NCBI GenBank assembly: GCA_963576565.1
Contig: OY755039.1
Location: 130,004,140 to 130,068,139, forward strand
Origin: Aspidapion aeneum
Lineage: Eukaryota; Arthropoda; Insecta; Coleoptera; Brentidae
Length of the DNA stretch: 64,000 nt
Reading direction: 5' to 3'
Shown here: in pieces, positions 33,876-44,426 of the stretch
Layout: every line of letters begins with the position of its first letter
Position numbering within the stretch: the first letter of the stretch is position 1
Notes under the pieces: generated by a model
Told to the model about the DNA's origin: nothing
Database searches by the model: none
The model's input: only the letters and a program-made list of their open reading frames with translations
Position numbers and translations under genes: made by a program

Positions 33876-34634
33876 CGAGGGTGGATCAAATATAAACAAG
33901 CCTTTGTTTATTACCTAGTTATTTAGAAACATGACACAAAACAGAATTTTTTTCTACTTTTCTATACATCCCCCTTCTCTGTTAATACACTTTCCCCAAC
34001 GGTTTAACAGTTTCTTAATCCCGTTTTCATAAAAGGAAGCTTGGCGGGTATCTAACCAGTTGCGCACGAATGCCTCCACCTCTTGATTGGTCTGAAATTG
34101 CTCGCCTCCCAGTGAATCTTTGAGTGGGCCAAACATATGAAAATCGCAAGGTGACAAATCTGGACTGTATGGAGGGTATTCCAATACAGTTTTATTGATT
34201 TTGGCCTGTGTTAAAGCTGCCGTATCAAGTCTAGCGTTGTCATGCAGGAGCAACACGTCTTGGATAGGGTGTGCTCTTCTGTTTTGGCGATAATCCAGCT
34301 TTACCTGGTTGAGTAAGTTGCAGTGGTAAGCCGCGTTTATTTTTATTCGCTCGTGCAAAAAATCGACCAACAAAACTCCTCTCCAGTCCCAGAAAACGGT
34401 CGCTAAAACTTTGCCTGCAGAAATGATGGTATTTAATGATTATTCTTTGCGCAACACTGCTGTGTACCTTCTTCTCACTAATTGCGATTGCTCCTGGCCA
34501 AATGAGCATCGCGGCACTACCAGCCGCCTAAATGCTGCTGAATATCCCTACTCCAAAATTATAACGGCCACGTTCATCTTGAATGACTTTTCCGTTAGTA
34601 AGTTTAAAAGGCTGTTTTATATTTGATCCACCTT
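33876..34634 (-). mobile_element. Deleted mariner, inserted at a known empty site
   Basis: Ends CGAGGGTGGATCAAATATAA (33,876) and the inverse TTTGATCCACCTT ending at 34,634, bordered by TA on each side (33,874-33,875; 34,635-34,636). The uninterrupted target, AATTTATAATAAAACAATTT, is at 29,202-29,221 in the sister element. At about 759 bp it is roughly half a full mariner; the 5' part of the transposase gene is lost. Confidence 0.92.
33954..34400 (-). pseudogene. Mariner transposase C-terminal half
   Basis: The minus-strand frame runs VLATVFWDWRGVLLVDFL, then LLHDNARLDTA (the second catalytic Asp, about 34,240), then PPYSPDLSPCDFHMFGPLKD (third catalytic Asp, about 34,165) and on to GGCIEK at the stop. 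These are the order and spacing of mariner catalytic domains. The frame is open for about 148 codons, but the N-terminal helix-turn-helix region and the first catalytic Asp are gone; the adjacent sequence is another frame. Not functional alone. Confidence 0.88.
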
Positions 34635-34974
34635 TATTATAAATTTGAATTAAATTAATCTAAGACACCGTTTTCTCTGGAAGCAAAATATTTTTGATTC
34701 TAATTCCAAAGCAAATAATTTCTTTGACTTATAAAAGCAAAATAAAAATTTCTATAGTTTTCTTTCAAGACAATAGTCTTTTTTAGGGTAAAAGGAAGTT
34801 TTTTTCACAAATACCTAGATCTGCATTATTTTGTTTCAAGAGAAATCTTTACATGAAATCAAAAATTACTCTCTGAAATCAAAACAAACGGAGATGTATT
34901 ATTTTTTTCCAAGATATTTCTTTTATTCAATTTAGAATTTTTTAAAATTCAGCTTATTTTCTAGAAGATAGGAT

Positions 34975-35173
34975 CGAGGGGTGGCTCGATATTTCCGTTT
35001 GGTGTTCATGTTAGGGGAAATACCAGGAAATACTTGGGAAGTACTGGGAAATATACTAGGAAATACCGGGAAGTACTTGGGAAATACTAGGAAATTCCTT
35101 TGAAATTTAAGGAAATACTGGAAAATATCAGGAAATACCGTAGGTTATGTAGGCTGGATCGAGCCACCCCTCG
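34975..35173. mobile_element. MITE with GATAGGAT duplication and GGAAATAC core
   Basis: CGAGGGGTGGCTCGAT (34,975) and its exact inverse ending 35,173, flanked by a perfect 8-bp GATAGGAT (34,967-34,974 and 35,174-35,181). The 8-bp duplication suggests a hAT-type or P-type transposase. The core is a degenerate minisatellite of GGAAATACT/GGGAAGTAC words. Confidence 0.92.
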
Positions 35174-36320
35174 GATAGGATGCCAATTTCATTGATGGCA
35201 AATACGTTTCTTGATACCTAAGCTTACTTTGCTATAGAGAAATATTGGTTCCTATTAGGTTTCTTTCTAGTTAATTATGACGTGACAATTTTTATTAGTT
35301 GACTAATAAATTTATAATGTATATATTTATTTGTTCGATTAGAAGCTGAATGCATACTGACCAATGTCTCTCTTAAATAAAATGAATGAGGTAACGAATA
35401 ATGCATTTTACCTGGAATTAGCAGCTTCTTTTCTATAAAACAAATTCAATTTGTAAAATAGGTGGAGATAAGTGTCTACCCTTTAAGGCTGAAATAACAT
35501 CACCTTCTACAATATAGCACCACTTCACAACTTTCGAACGTTGACTATAAGGCCCGCGCTAAGTATAGATATACACAAGATATCAAGTCTTCTGTATTTA
35601 CTACGTAGGGGATTTGATGTGTGAGAAAATAAAAAAATATTTATTTTTATTCTGTTCGAAATGTAACGCAATAACAACAACATACTTAAAAGTACTATTA
35701 ACTAACGAAACTAAAAGTATGAAGGTAAACAATATTTGTTTTCCATATTTCTATAGACGTTTAAATCAAAATAATATTTCCGTTTCGGATAGACTTATTT
35801 GCATGGAGCAAATCACGTTACTAAGTAAGCGCGTAAACGCGTGTAAAAACTTGTCCAAGACAAATATTAGGAAGATGTATCGATTCAAGACAACAGGAGT
35901 TTTATTTTCTTACTTCAAGACAAATGTCTTAGGTTGTTATGGTTCAACGCGCGGCATATTTTTGGTTGTAGTTAGAGACAATTTATATTGGGTTGTTTTG
36001 GGTAAAAACCCAATTTTCAAGATTCTATTTTTCTCAAAGGTAGACAGAGCGTCGTAGCTTCGATAAAAAGTTGTTTCTGTTTTATTTAAAAAAAATTAAG
36101 CAAGAATTCTGAATGACGTATATAAAGACAATTTACTTTGTTACAAAATGGAGTATACTGAAGCAAAACAATTAAAGAAGAAAAATAGGGGCTGATTTCA
36201 AGATTAAACGCTGCATTGAATTAAAAAGAAATATCTTAATTCAAAACAAATGGTTTCAAGGTAAAACAATTTATTCAAAAAAAGAACCTGTTTTCATTGT
36301 AGACAAAAATTTTTACCGTG

Positions 36321-36704
36321 CAGTTAGTCAAAAGCTGCAACCTCCTAATTTAATAATTTTAAATTAAAAATGCGCAAAAATTGCCCATTTAAACAGACTT
36401 AAAAAAATATATTTGAGAGTTTTTACAATTTTTACAACTGATTATATTTATTTTTTTTATGTATCTCGAAAAATGCCCTGTTGTCACCTAAACATAACTG
36501 ATTTACTTTTATAAAGTACGTTGTTAGGTATAGGTATTGTCCATTCCATGCTCTGAAAATGTCCTTCGATTTTTATAAGCCTCAAAAACATTATTATATG
36601 ACATAAAAGAAACGATGTTTAATAACACGTGCGTAGATATCACAGAATTAGTAGGCTAAAAAAGAAATCCATTAATCTCTTCGTAAACGCACTAAGAGTT
36701 CGTA
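36321..36704. other. Non-coding, no gene seen
   Basis: A/T-rich sequence between two repeats; no coding or RNA signal found. Confidence 0.45.
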
Positions 36705-36908
36705 TATACAGGGTTGCCAAACTTAAATCGTGCATGGGAAAATTATGGATATGTTTTTCTTAATGTATTGTCATGGGACCACTATGTGTGTACCAAATTT
36801 CATCTAAATCGGATAATGGGAAGTGTGTCAAAAACGCTTCACAAGATTTGATAGATAGTTAGTTAGTTAGACAGAACATCTGAAGCTAAATAAAAGCTTG
36901 TAAAAACA
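36705..36908 (-). repeat. Fragment of the TTTTTACAAGC-ended element
   Basis: Inverse match to 39,862-40,010: CCAAATTTCATCTAAATCGG, GACACACTTCCCATTATCCG (inverted) and GACAGAACATCTGAAGC. One tandem unit and one end are present. A TACAGGGTTGCC at 36,719 may be a separate TA-element end. Confidence 0.68.
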
Positions 36909-37139
36909 TCCAACAGATATGTATTATCACAATTGCAATTAGTATGCGACATAACATGTACAGAATGTGGACCCAGACGCGAGCTTCTTATGGTTTTTTC
37001 TCGGTCAGTGACGACGGACGACAATTGCGGCTTACGATTAACCCTCTATGTCTATAAAATATATGAAAATCAAGCACGTAAAAGAATTGGTAGAATTTAC
37101 GATTTATTTGGGCTATAAGCCTGGAATTTAAAATAAGCA

Positions 37140-37433
37140 CCGATTAATCGAGGGCCGCTAAAATTCTGTTATGGCCGTGGCACTATCAATGTATAGATTT
37201 TTTTTGTACGCTGTTGGCATTTCTGACTTTAGGCCCGCCCCCCCTCCATCAACTTAATAAAACTTAAAACTTAAACAAATATAATAAATAATAAACTTCA
37301 CTAAGTTTAGGTTCGACATTGGACTAAAGGGTTGTCCGTATTTTTAAGCCGTTTTTTGCTTATAGTTTTGACCCAAGCTTAAGATGACCGAGAATTACTC
37401 TCCTGTATTAAAATTCACGAGCCGCCACTGGTA
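37140..37433. mobile_element. hAT-like fragment (right end)
   Basis: CACGAGCCGCCACTG ends near 37,431, and a C-tract-containing CCCGCCCCCCCTCC lies at about 37,232. The left end is not clear. Related right end at 18,705-18,719. Confidence 0.45.
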
Positions 37434-37513
37434 TCAATATTGGATGAAATATTGTGGTATTTATCATTTTTAAAGAAAAACCGATAACAAAAGAAAAATT
37501 TAATAAAAAAAAG

Positions 37514-38537
37514 ACCCAACTGCTAAATTTACTTGTAACCACTAGTCGTATTTGTGTACAAAACTGATAGGTATACCTAGATTAATGTACGACAAGCTTC
37601 AACTTTTAGTTTTGATGCCCAAAGAGCAGTTACGAAATTATACAATTTTGTATTTTCATGAATCAGGTTATTGGTTAATTTTGTACCCAACCGCGACTAG
37701 TAGTTACAATTAAATTTAGCACTTGGGTTTTTTTTTATTAATTTTTTTTTTATTTGCAACTTTTAGGTTTAATTCTTATTCAGCGTTATAAAAAGCACTA
37801 TGCATTTAGCATTCATTTACCTTTACCCAAAAAGTACGTGTAGATTTTCTACGGACGCGAACGGTGTTACCTACCATTGAGTGATGGTGGGGGAGGAGAG
37901 AGGGAGTAGGGAATTAGGAAATTGGTGTCGAAAAAATCTTAAAGCGTGTGCAGAAAGAATTTTTGAAATCGCTCTATATTTATGAATGGCATAGCTACAA
38001 CTATTACTAATAAGGAGGGGAGAAGAGAGGGGGAGGGAGAGGGGGGAGAAACTAGTAAAATGATGTTGCAAAAAAGTCTTAAAGTGTGTGCAGAAAGAAT
38101 TTTTGAAATCGCTTTATATTTGTAAAAGTTATAGCTACAAAATGGTGTTGGAATAAAACTCTGAAAGCGTATGCAGAAAGGGGAGATGGGTGGGAGCAGC
38201 GAGGACTACAAAGTAACTACAGCAAATTAGAGGACATTTGCAATGGGTAATTAAAGGAATTTCAATAAAATCGCCTAAAATTTAGATTGAAATTTGTATG
38301 TCTTAAAGCCTACATCATCTGACAAAATGGCGTCTGAAGACCGTCATGTCGATTCCTGTTTAAAATTAAAAAAAATATAGCCTATAGCACCTTCGGGATC
38401 AGTAGCAATTAAACAAAATCCTTTTTTGTCAAAATCGGTTCAGCCGTTTAGCCTCTAGCGTGACACAAACCTATTTACTTACATACATACAACAATCGAA
38501 AAACATTACCCTTCCTTTCGCCGTGCTGCAGTTGGGT
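37514..38537 (+). mobile_element. ACCCAACTGC-ended dispersed repeat, copy B
   Basis: Starts ACCCAACTGC and ends GCAGTTGGGT, an exact 10-bp inverted terminus. It matches 20,112-21,530 across AGTTACGAAATTATACA, GTAGATTTTCTACGGACGCG and TTTCGCCGTGCTGCAGTTGG, and lacks the nested MITE of copy A. Non-coding; the G-rich GGAGGGGAGAAGAGAGGG stretch gives spurious frames. Confidence 0.75.
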
Positions 38538-39039
38538 ATAGTTTTTGCAAAGTCACTTGAATAACTCCTAATACGGGGTTCTATCGATTACATGAAATTT
38601 TTCTGCATTCTGCCCTTCAAAAGTTATCCAAATTCATATAAAATCTTCCTGGTATAATTTCAACCCTACCGGCAGAGAAGAGGCCGCGACTCTTTGCAGT
38701 CCGACAACAAAGTATTTGTTTTCGGATCGACCGAGCACAGGTGGATAGACGGCGCCTGATTGGCAGATTTTTTTGAGATGTGCTTTTAATTGCTTTCGGG
38801 TGTGCTTTTCGGGACCCCTTTAGTCGGCAGTATGCAGAGTTAGAAAATAAATCAGTGTCGTTCCTGTAGGTGTAGGAATAGAAAGTTTTATTTTAGTTTT
38901 TGCAAAGTCAGTTGAACAAAGATAAAAGCCGACCATCGGCATATCCTTTATAGAAAGTGACATGGGCGGCGGTAGATATACTCATGACAATTATTTCATT
39001 TAATTATGGCGTAAACTAAAGAAATAAAAAATATTCAGA
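38538..39039. other. Spacer, no gene seen
   Basis: Unique-looking sequence of mixed composition. The phrase AGTTTTTGCAAAGTCA occurs twice (about 38,539 and 38,895). No coding frame of note. Confidence 0.4.
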
Positions 39040-39295
39040 TTTGTAGCATGTCTGGAAGTACAGTAGAATTTTGATGATCTATACATGAGTGAGTGAGTGA
39101 GTGACAATTTCGACGTTTTTTGAAATTTTGTAACTACTTTACTACTTTTTGGAATTCCATGAAACCTGGAGTTTGAGATTCGTAGCTCATTCGGAAGTAG
39201 AGTTTTAGATAGGTCAAATATCGGCTGAAATGTTTCAAGAAAAGATGGTACGGCGCGCGAACTTGGCGAGGCACTGCCACGCCGTGCCCTCAGAT
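39040..39295 (+). repeat. Tail fragment of tandem-core repeat
   Basis: GTCTGGAAGTACAGTAGAAT, CATGAGTGAGTGAGTGAGTG and GGCGCGCGAACTTGGCGAGG as in 13,240-13,525 and 54,812-55,078. Head and core missing. Confidence 0.72.
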
Positions 39296-39861
39296 ATTTA
39301 GTTTGAAAATTATCATTTTAACAACTACAAATTTTCCGCTATTCTCTGATATTTCCTGGTTCAAGTTAGTTATGCGGCATGGACGAAAAATAACAAATCC
39401 ATCATTCCAATACATGTGAATTTGATAGATTGGATAAATATTTATCTAAAAGGTATGCCAGAATAAAGGATTGCTGGGACTTTCTGAAATGGCTAGACAA
39501 TTTGATTAAAACCTATTTTATGTCTTCAAGAAAGTTAAATAAACTAGGGTTGCCATTAGCTACGATTCCACTTGAGCAACATTGAGGGTTTCGAAAAATG
39601 TTCTTCAGTGTTGCTGAATGTTGCTGTAAGTTTTTCAAACAAATGCTGATTTTTGCTTCCTGCCAACGGTTTTAAGTTTGAGCGGTAAACTTGAATGGAA
39701 AATCGAGCAACATGACGAAACAGAAACAAGTTAATATGTGTTGCAGATGCGGTGGAAACAAACAGTTAATAATGTTTCTGAAAGTTTTACTGCAACAAGA
39801 AGAAAAAAATCTTAAGGAACTAAATTTTATTGCTGCAACAGAAATAAAACGTTGATAATTA

Positions 39862-41047
39862 CAAGCTTTTATTTTAGCTTCAGATGTTCTGTCTAACTAT
39901 CTAACTATCTATCAAATCTTGTGAAGCGTTTTTGACACACTTCCCATTATCCGATTTAGATGAAATTTGGTACACACATAGTGGTCCCATGACAATACAA
40001 TATTAAGAAAAAAATATCCTCCTACCCCTACCCCCACCCCCTTCCATAGAAAAATTTGTTTTTGACACACATCCCGTTATCCGATTTGGATGAAATTTGG
40101 TATACATATAGTGATCCGATGACAATACAATATTAAGAAAAAATATCCTCTCACCCCTACCCCCACCCCCTTTCATAGAAAAATGAGTTTTTGACACACT
40201 TTCCATTATCCGATTTGGATGAAATTTGGTATACATATAGTGGTCCGATGACAACACAACATTGAAAAAAAAAATCCTACCACTCCTACCCCCACCCCCA
40301 TCTATAGAAAAATGCGTTTTTGACACACTTCCCATTATCCGATTTGGATGAAATTTGGTATACATATAGTGGTCCGATAACAATACAACAATAATGAAAA
40401 ATTGTCCAGCCACCCCTACCCCCCACCCCCTTCCATAAAAAATGCTTTTTTGACACACTTCACTTCAAATGACTTTTATAAAATTTGGTATATGCATAAA
40501 GGTCCGATGGCAATACAGCCCAAACAAAAAATATATTTCTACCTCTACCCCCACCCTCTCCTTCCCCCAATAGAAAAATGAATTTCCACACAAATCACAA
40601 TTAGCGATTTCATTATAATCTAGAATAAACTCTTCTGTTCTGTTATTGAACAAATATTTTCATTTAATCGAGTAGATAGCTGAGACTAAAAAGTAGAAAA
40701 TAAATTGTTAAAAAAAATTTTTTAAGTCACAAGCTTTTATAAAATGCACTAAAAATTAAAAAATTATTTTGTAACATTCTAATATTATCATATAATAAAA
40801 GCGATGGCCGCAAATCAAAGCATAAGTTAATCTAAATTTGTGATCTAAACACTTAAAGAATATTCAACATAGCAGGTCATCAAAGATATGTTTAATGTGC
40901 CGCAATGTTATGCCATTGCCATACCTATGTCAGAGAAATGCTGGGGTATCTTGGGTCGGGTTGGGTCGGTTTGGTACCTCTGCATTTTTCTTATTAGATA
41001 GTTAGATAGTTAGACAGAACATCTGAAGCTAAATAAAAGCTTGTAAA
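39862..41047. mobile_element. Element with ~50-bp TIRs and 129-bp tandem core
   Basis: ACAAGCTTTTATTTTAGCTT and TCTGTCTAACTATCTAACTA at 39,862-39,910 are inverted at 40,997-41,047. Between them lie five tandem units of 129-130 bp and about 400 bp of A/T-rich DNA. The right end abuts the truncated transposase at 41,048. Confidence 0.72.
39928..40600 (+). repeat. Five tandem units of 129-130 bp
   Basis: GACACAC marks each unit at 39,934, 40,064, 40,193, 40,322 and 40,452. Each unit has CCGATTTGGATGAAATTTGG, GATGACAATACAA and a CCCCTACCCCCACCCCC tract. The period is close to 43 codons, so a 151-codon minus frame spans the array; it is not a gene. Confidence 0.95.
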
Positions 41048-41990
41048 AATACGACCGCTCTGTGGTAAACATTATCCGAGCCGCCTGCGCCTGTTACAAA
41101 ATTCAGTTTGGACATTACAGGTGTCGCTGTTTGTAGAGTGGTGAGTATTTTTGCCCGAAGTTCATCCAAAGTGGTAGCTCTTAAATGGCTTTGCGAATAA
41201 ATTTGAGTTTTTGTATAGCCCCAAAAAAAAAAAAATTGGGTGCCAAATCTCGGAGGGCAGCTTTTCACTTAAAAACACTTTCACAGGCAAAGTGTCATGA
41301 GCTGGACAACCATCTTGCATAAACCATAGTTGGTTAAAATCAACATTTGGCACCTGTCGAATCGCAGGAATGATATGGTCCTGCAACAGAGCTAAATAAT
41401 TTATCCTTCGTAAATTACCATTAATGAAAAAAGGACCAATGATATTGGCACCCAAAACCGAGTCCAGACATTAAGTTTTTGAGGATACTGGGACAAATAA
41501 CGAACAACGGAAGGATTGTGACAACCATGAATCGAAAACGATCTTTCGCCTGTAAAACAAATATTTTATATAAATTTTCATCCTGATTCGTTTTTTCAAT
41601 CATGGTTTCACAAAACTCCATTATTCGAAACTGATCATCTGGAAAAATTTCTTTACTATAAAACTCCTGTACCCATGTCGTTTCAAAATTTTTCGGACGG
41701 TTAAGTGTGAAATACCATTGCCCACGTAGTTGGCAATTGCTTTACTAAAACAGGGAGGCAAAGCTTCTGCTGCGGCCCAAATTATAGTTTGGCGCCGTTC
41801 CCTTTCCTCTCCCGTTTCGGTTCGGTTCGGTGCCTTTCCACCACTGCATTTATGGAAAAAATTCACACACCATGTTCGTTGAAAATGGGTCACTATTTTT
41901 TGGACCGTGCTACGGCTTGGAATATCACTTTCCTCAAACGCGACAACAAATAAATTTGCCAAATCTTAATAGCCCGAACCACACAGGCGG
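41048..41990 (-). pseudogene. Broken DUF4817/DDE-type transposase
   Basis: The minus strand shows an N-terminal helix-turn-helix region (STVQKIVTHFQRTWCVNFF; SHLTVRKILKRHGYRSF). Next comes a frameshifted stretch with FSIHGCHNPSVVRYLSQYPQ and LNVW. Then NGNLRRINYLALLQDHIIPA and NQLWFMQDGCPAH (catalytic Asp, about 41,305), and WGYTKTQIYSQSHLRATTLD. This is the layout of the Tc1/mariner-like insect transposases that Pfam pairs as DUF4817 plus DDE_3. The SPDLTPLDFFLWGY segment is partly replaced by an A-tract, and at least two frameshifts are present. Its C-terminus ends at the junction with the 39.9-41.0-kb element. Confidence 0.78.
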
Positions 41991-41998
41991 GTTTTAAA

Positions 41999-42297
41999 GG
42001 GGCCTACAGACACGCGAACATTTCCAGAGATTAGTACGCGCGTACAAGTTTGCGCATACTAATCTCTTCGTGTGTAGACAATATCCGCCTAAAATATCGC
42101 TCGAAGATTAGTTCGCGCGCACAATGTACGCGAGCAAATCTCTCGGTGTCTAAGCAAAACGCATTGATAATATCGTGTATATGTTTAGAACGTTTAATTT
42201 TATCTTCGTGTGTGTAGGCAATTCCACCAAACGTACATGTATGCAGAGATTAGTTCGCGTACTAATCTCAAGAAATGCTCGCGTGTCTGTAGGCCCC
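41999..42297. mobile_element. MITE flanked by TTAA with multi-level palindromes
   Basis: GGGGCCTACAGACACGCGA (41,999) and its inverse ending 42,297, flanked by TTAA at 41,994-41,997 and 42,298-42,301. TTAA duplication is the piggyBac signature, though one extra A lies at the left junction. Internally GAGATTAGTACGCGCG-like segments pair repeatedly, so several hairpins can form. Just upstream of the broken transposase, which is probably unrelated. Confidence 0.78.
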
Positions 42298-42929
42298 TTA
42301 AGAAAAAGCTGGTCATAACCACTGAACCTTAAATAGCCCTGTTTAATTGTAAAATTGCTATTAGTGCAATCACTGATGATCATGCTAGGCCGTGACACAT
42401 TACACGCCTAATTTGAAAAACAATGCCATTACAGATGAAACTTCCATTTAATTTTTTATGTTATTTGCGTTACTTAAATTTACAAAAGTTGCTCTTTTAA
42501 AACTTGCGCCTATTATCAAAAATAATTTTTTTGAACATGGATTTTGAATTCATTGTACGTATTTAACATTGTATTTTATTTTATTGGTTTTTTAAACCGG
42601 TTTAAAGCAACCGTTGCAGAAAATTTTTTAAATTTTGATTTTCTGAAATAGAACTTTACTAAATGTTTTAACTTCATCCAACTTTATTGACATTTTTGGT
42701 CCTATTATGTGCATGCATATGTTTTCTAAGTAACAAAGTCAGTTTCAGCTGCGGAGTTATGCGGATTGAGTAAAAAAGTTAAAATTTATTTTTGTGTACA
42801 TATATAAAAATTGTCCAGTGAAAAATACGTACATAATATGCAGCAATTAATAAACAAGTTTTCTTAGCTTTAATAATAATGGTTTGTGTAAACCAAAAGT
42901 ATACTTATTATGTCACATGTATTCTGATT
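42298..42929. other. Non-coding, no gene seen
   Basis: A/T-rich, with no coding frame of note and no recognised repeat. Confidence 0.45.
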
Positions 42930-43110
42930 TCATTTTTACCTTCCTAGCCCGCGCAGCATTGGGTAGAGAAGGTATTATTTTCGACAACAAAAAAAATTGA
43001 GATAACACTGAAAATGTGTTATTTTGGTGTATTGTATCTTGCAGTTTTATCGTGACGTCTGTCCGTGTGTGTGTCAGTCTGTATTTAGGTATGTGTATAG
43101 ATATCTGTTC
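42930..43110 (+). repeat. Dispersed repeat, second copy
   Basis: CTTCCTAGCCCGCGCAGCAT and AGAAGGTATTATTTTC as at 25,447-25,490, followed by a TG-rich tract. Confidence 0.62.
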
Positions 43111-43111
43111 G

Positions 43112-43462
43112 GCGCAAGCCAAATAAAAGGGTCGGGGTAGATTTCAAAAATTAGAGTATATGTGAAACTATGGCGTGTGTGATATAAAACGAAAGGTAAT
43201 TGAGTCTGGAGTTACACAAAATACATTTTAGTTTATTTAAAAAAAAAAGGACGGAAGCTCGGGTTGAAGTAGATTTGAAAAATTAGACTTTAAGGGAAAA
43301 TATGGCTTGTGTGGTATCAAACGAAAGGTAATTGAGTCTGGAGTTGAATAAAATATATTTCATTTTTTAGTTATATTGGCTTACACGTACACTATAACTA
43401 TAGTACCTAGTGTGAGCTTAGCTGCCCATATATTGGCAGAGTGTTTTTCTTGCTAGACAATA
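43112..43462 (-). mobile_element. Partial hairpin-ended repeat, copy 3
   Basis: Inverse of the left part of the 7.2-kb and 13.8-kb copies: TATCAAACGAAAGGTAATTG and GAGTCTGGAGTT, then the hairpin TACACGTACACTATAACTAT near 43,382-43,402. More diverged, with two of the three tandem units left and no microsatellite. Confidence 0.7.
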
Positions 43463-44131
43463 TACTTTATTGATAAAGAAAGTCGGAAAAAAAAGATATA
43501 GTTTAACATTTTGTTATGGAGCTCTGCAATTATTAAAATCAAATATTTCAATAACTTGTAAAAGTTTATACAGCCGAAATTCTGGTTTCAACGATTTTTT
43601 AGGAAGCATTTTAATTAATTTTGTGCGGGGACCTTGAAGAATTTTTCTTCTTTATCATTTTTAAACAATAAATCAAATATTTTTTTATTACTATATGCAA
43701 TTTTAGGGGGCTCTAAATGGATCTTAGGTTTTGACTAGCTATTTCGTGAAATCTGCCTGTGTGCGAACTGACGAAAAACTTCGAAGAAAAGACAAGAAGT
43801 CACGATGTATTCCCCAAGTTTTCCACTACCAGTGGAATACGGGTCTAAAACAGCGAAAAATATTTCAAGACACTTCCCAAAATATATTTTTCTCTCTTTT
43901 ACTTCTCTCTTAAACACATTACGTAGAGCAAGCAGTATGATCTCTATAGTATTTAATCTACATATATCTTAGCGGAGTCCAGATTGATGGTAACATTCCA
44001 TTGGCGTTTTTAAAGTCCTAGATTATCTAAAAAATTTCAGCATTCGTACTTATTTTAGCTCGCCAAAATCATCGGTCTCTACACAAACGGCTGTAATTGC
44101 TAGTGTAGGTATTTAGCTTAACCTAACATTT
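43463..44131. other. Non-coding, no gene seen
   Basis: No repeat or gene recognised. Overlapping 60-codon frames on both strands at 43,731-43,917 have no domain. Confidence 0.42.
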
Positions 44132-44139
44132 ATTTCAAG

Positions 44140-44418
44140 CAAGGGCGGATCCAGAGGTGCTTCTCGGGGGGGGGGGGGGGCACTTTAGGTGACATTCTCT
44201 GTTGGTAAAAAACGGTATATATTTTTTTAAGCAGCATTTTATTGAATTAGTCAGTGGTTGTAATTTCGATGATAATAACACTTTCATGCGCCGCAGGCAA
44301 AAATTTTGAATTTTTATTAGCAAAAACATTACTTTTTACTAATTTTTTTGTATATTCAAAAAATTCTCGAGGGGGGGGCAAGTGCCCCTAGTGCCCCCCC
44401 CCCCTGGATCCGCTACTG
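44140..44418. mobile_element. hAT MITE with ATTTCAAG duplication
   Basis: CAAGGGCGGATCCAG (44,140) and CTGGATCCGCTACTG (ending 44,418), flanked by a perfect 8-bp ATTTCAAG (44,132-44,139 and 44,419-44,426). G- and C-tracts next to the ends; 279 bp. Confidence 0.92.
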
Positions 44419-44426
44419 ATTTCAAG

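Larger units (their letters stand above)
33693..36320. mobile_element. CACGG-ended element with AAGACAA motifs
   Basis: CACGGTAAAAAATTGTC (33,693) and, inverted, CACGGTAAAAATTTTTGTC ending at 36,320. Both are flanked by CA (33,691-33,692 and 36,321-36,322), a 2-bp duplication. Many TTCAAGACAA or AAGACAAT words line the interior, echoing the tips. A mariner (33,876-34,634) and a hAT MITE (34,975-35,173) are nested in it. A 147-codon frame (35,614-36,057) has no recognisable domain. Confidence 0.68.

Noticed and set aside
35614..36057. 147-aa frame, one of the longest in the window
   Set aside because: Inside a CAC-ended element, the frame is not open in the sister sequence, no domain is recognisable and no splice or promoter context supports it.
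36719..39560. TACAGGGTTGCC (36,719) and TAGGGTTGCC (39,544) as two ends of one element
   Set aside because: They are in the same, not inverted, orientation and sequence after them does not match.
40003..40458. 151-aa minus-strand frame
   Set aside because: Spans a 129-130-bp tandem repeat; the peptide repeats with the DNA unit.
7760..40610. Tandem repeats considered as CRISPR arrays
   Set aside because: Units are contiguous without unique spacers and the DNA is clearly eukaryotic.
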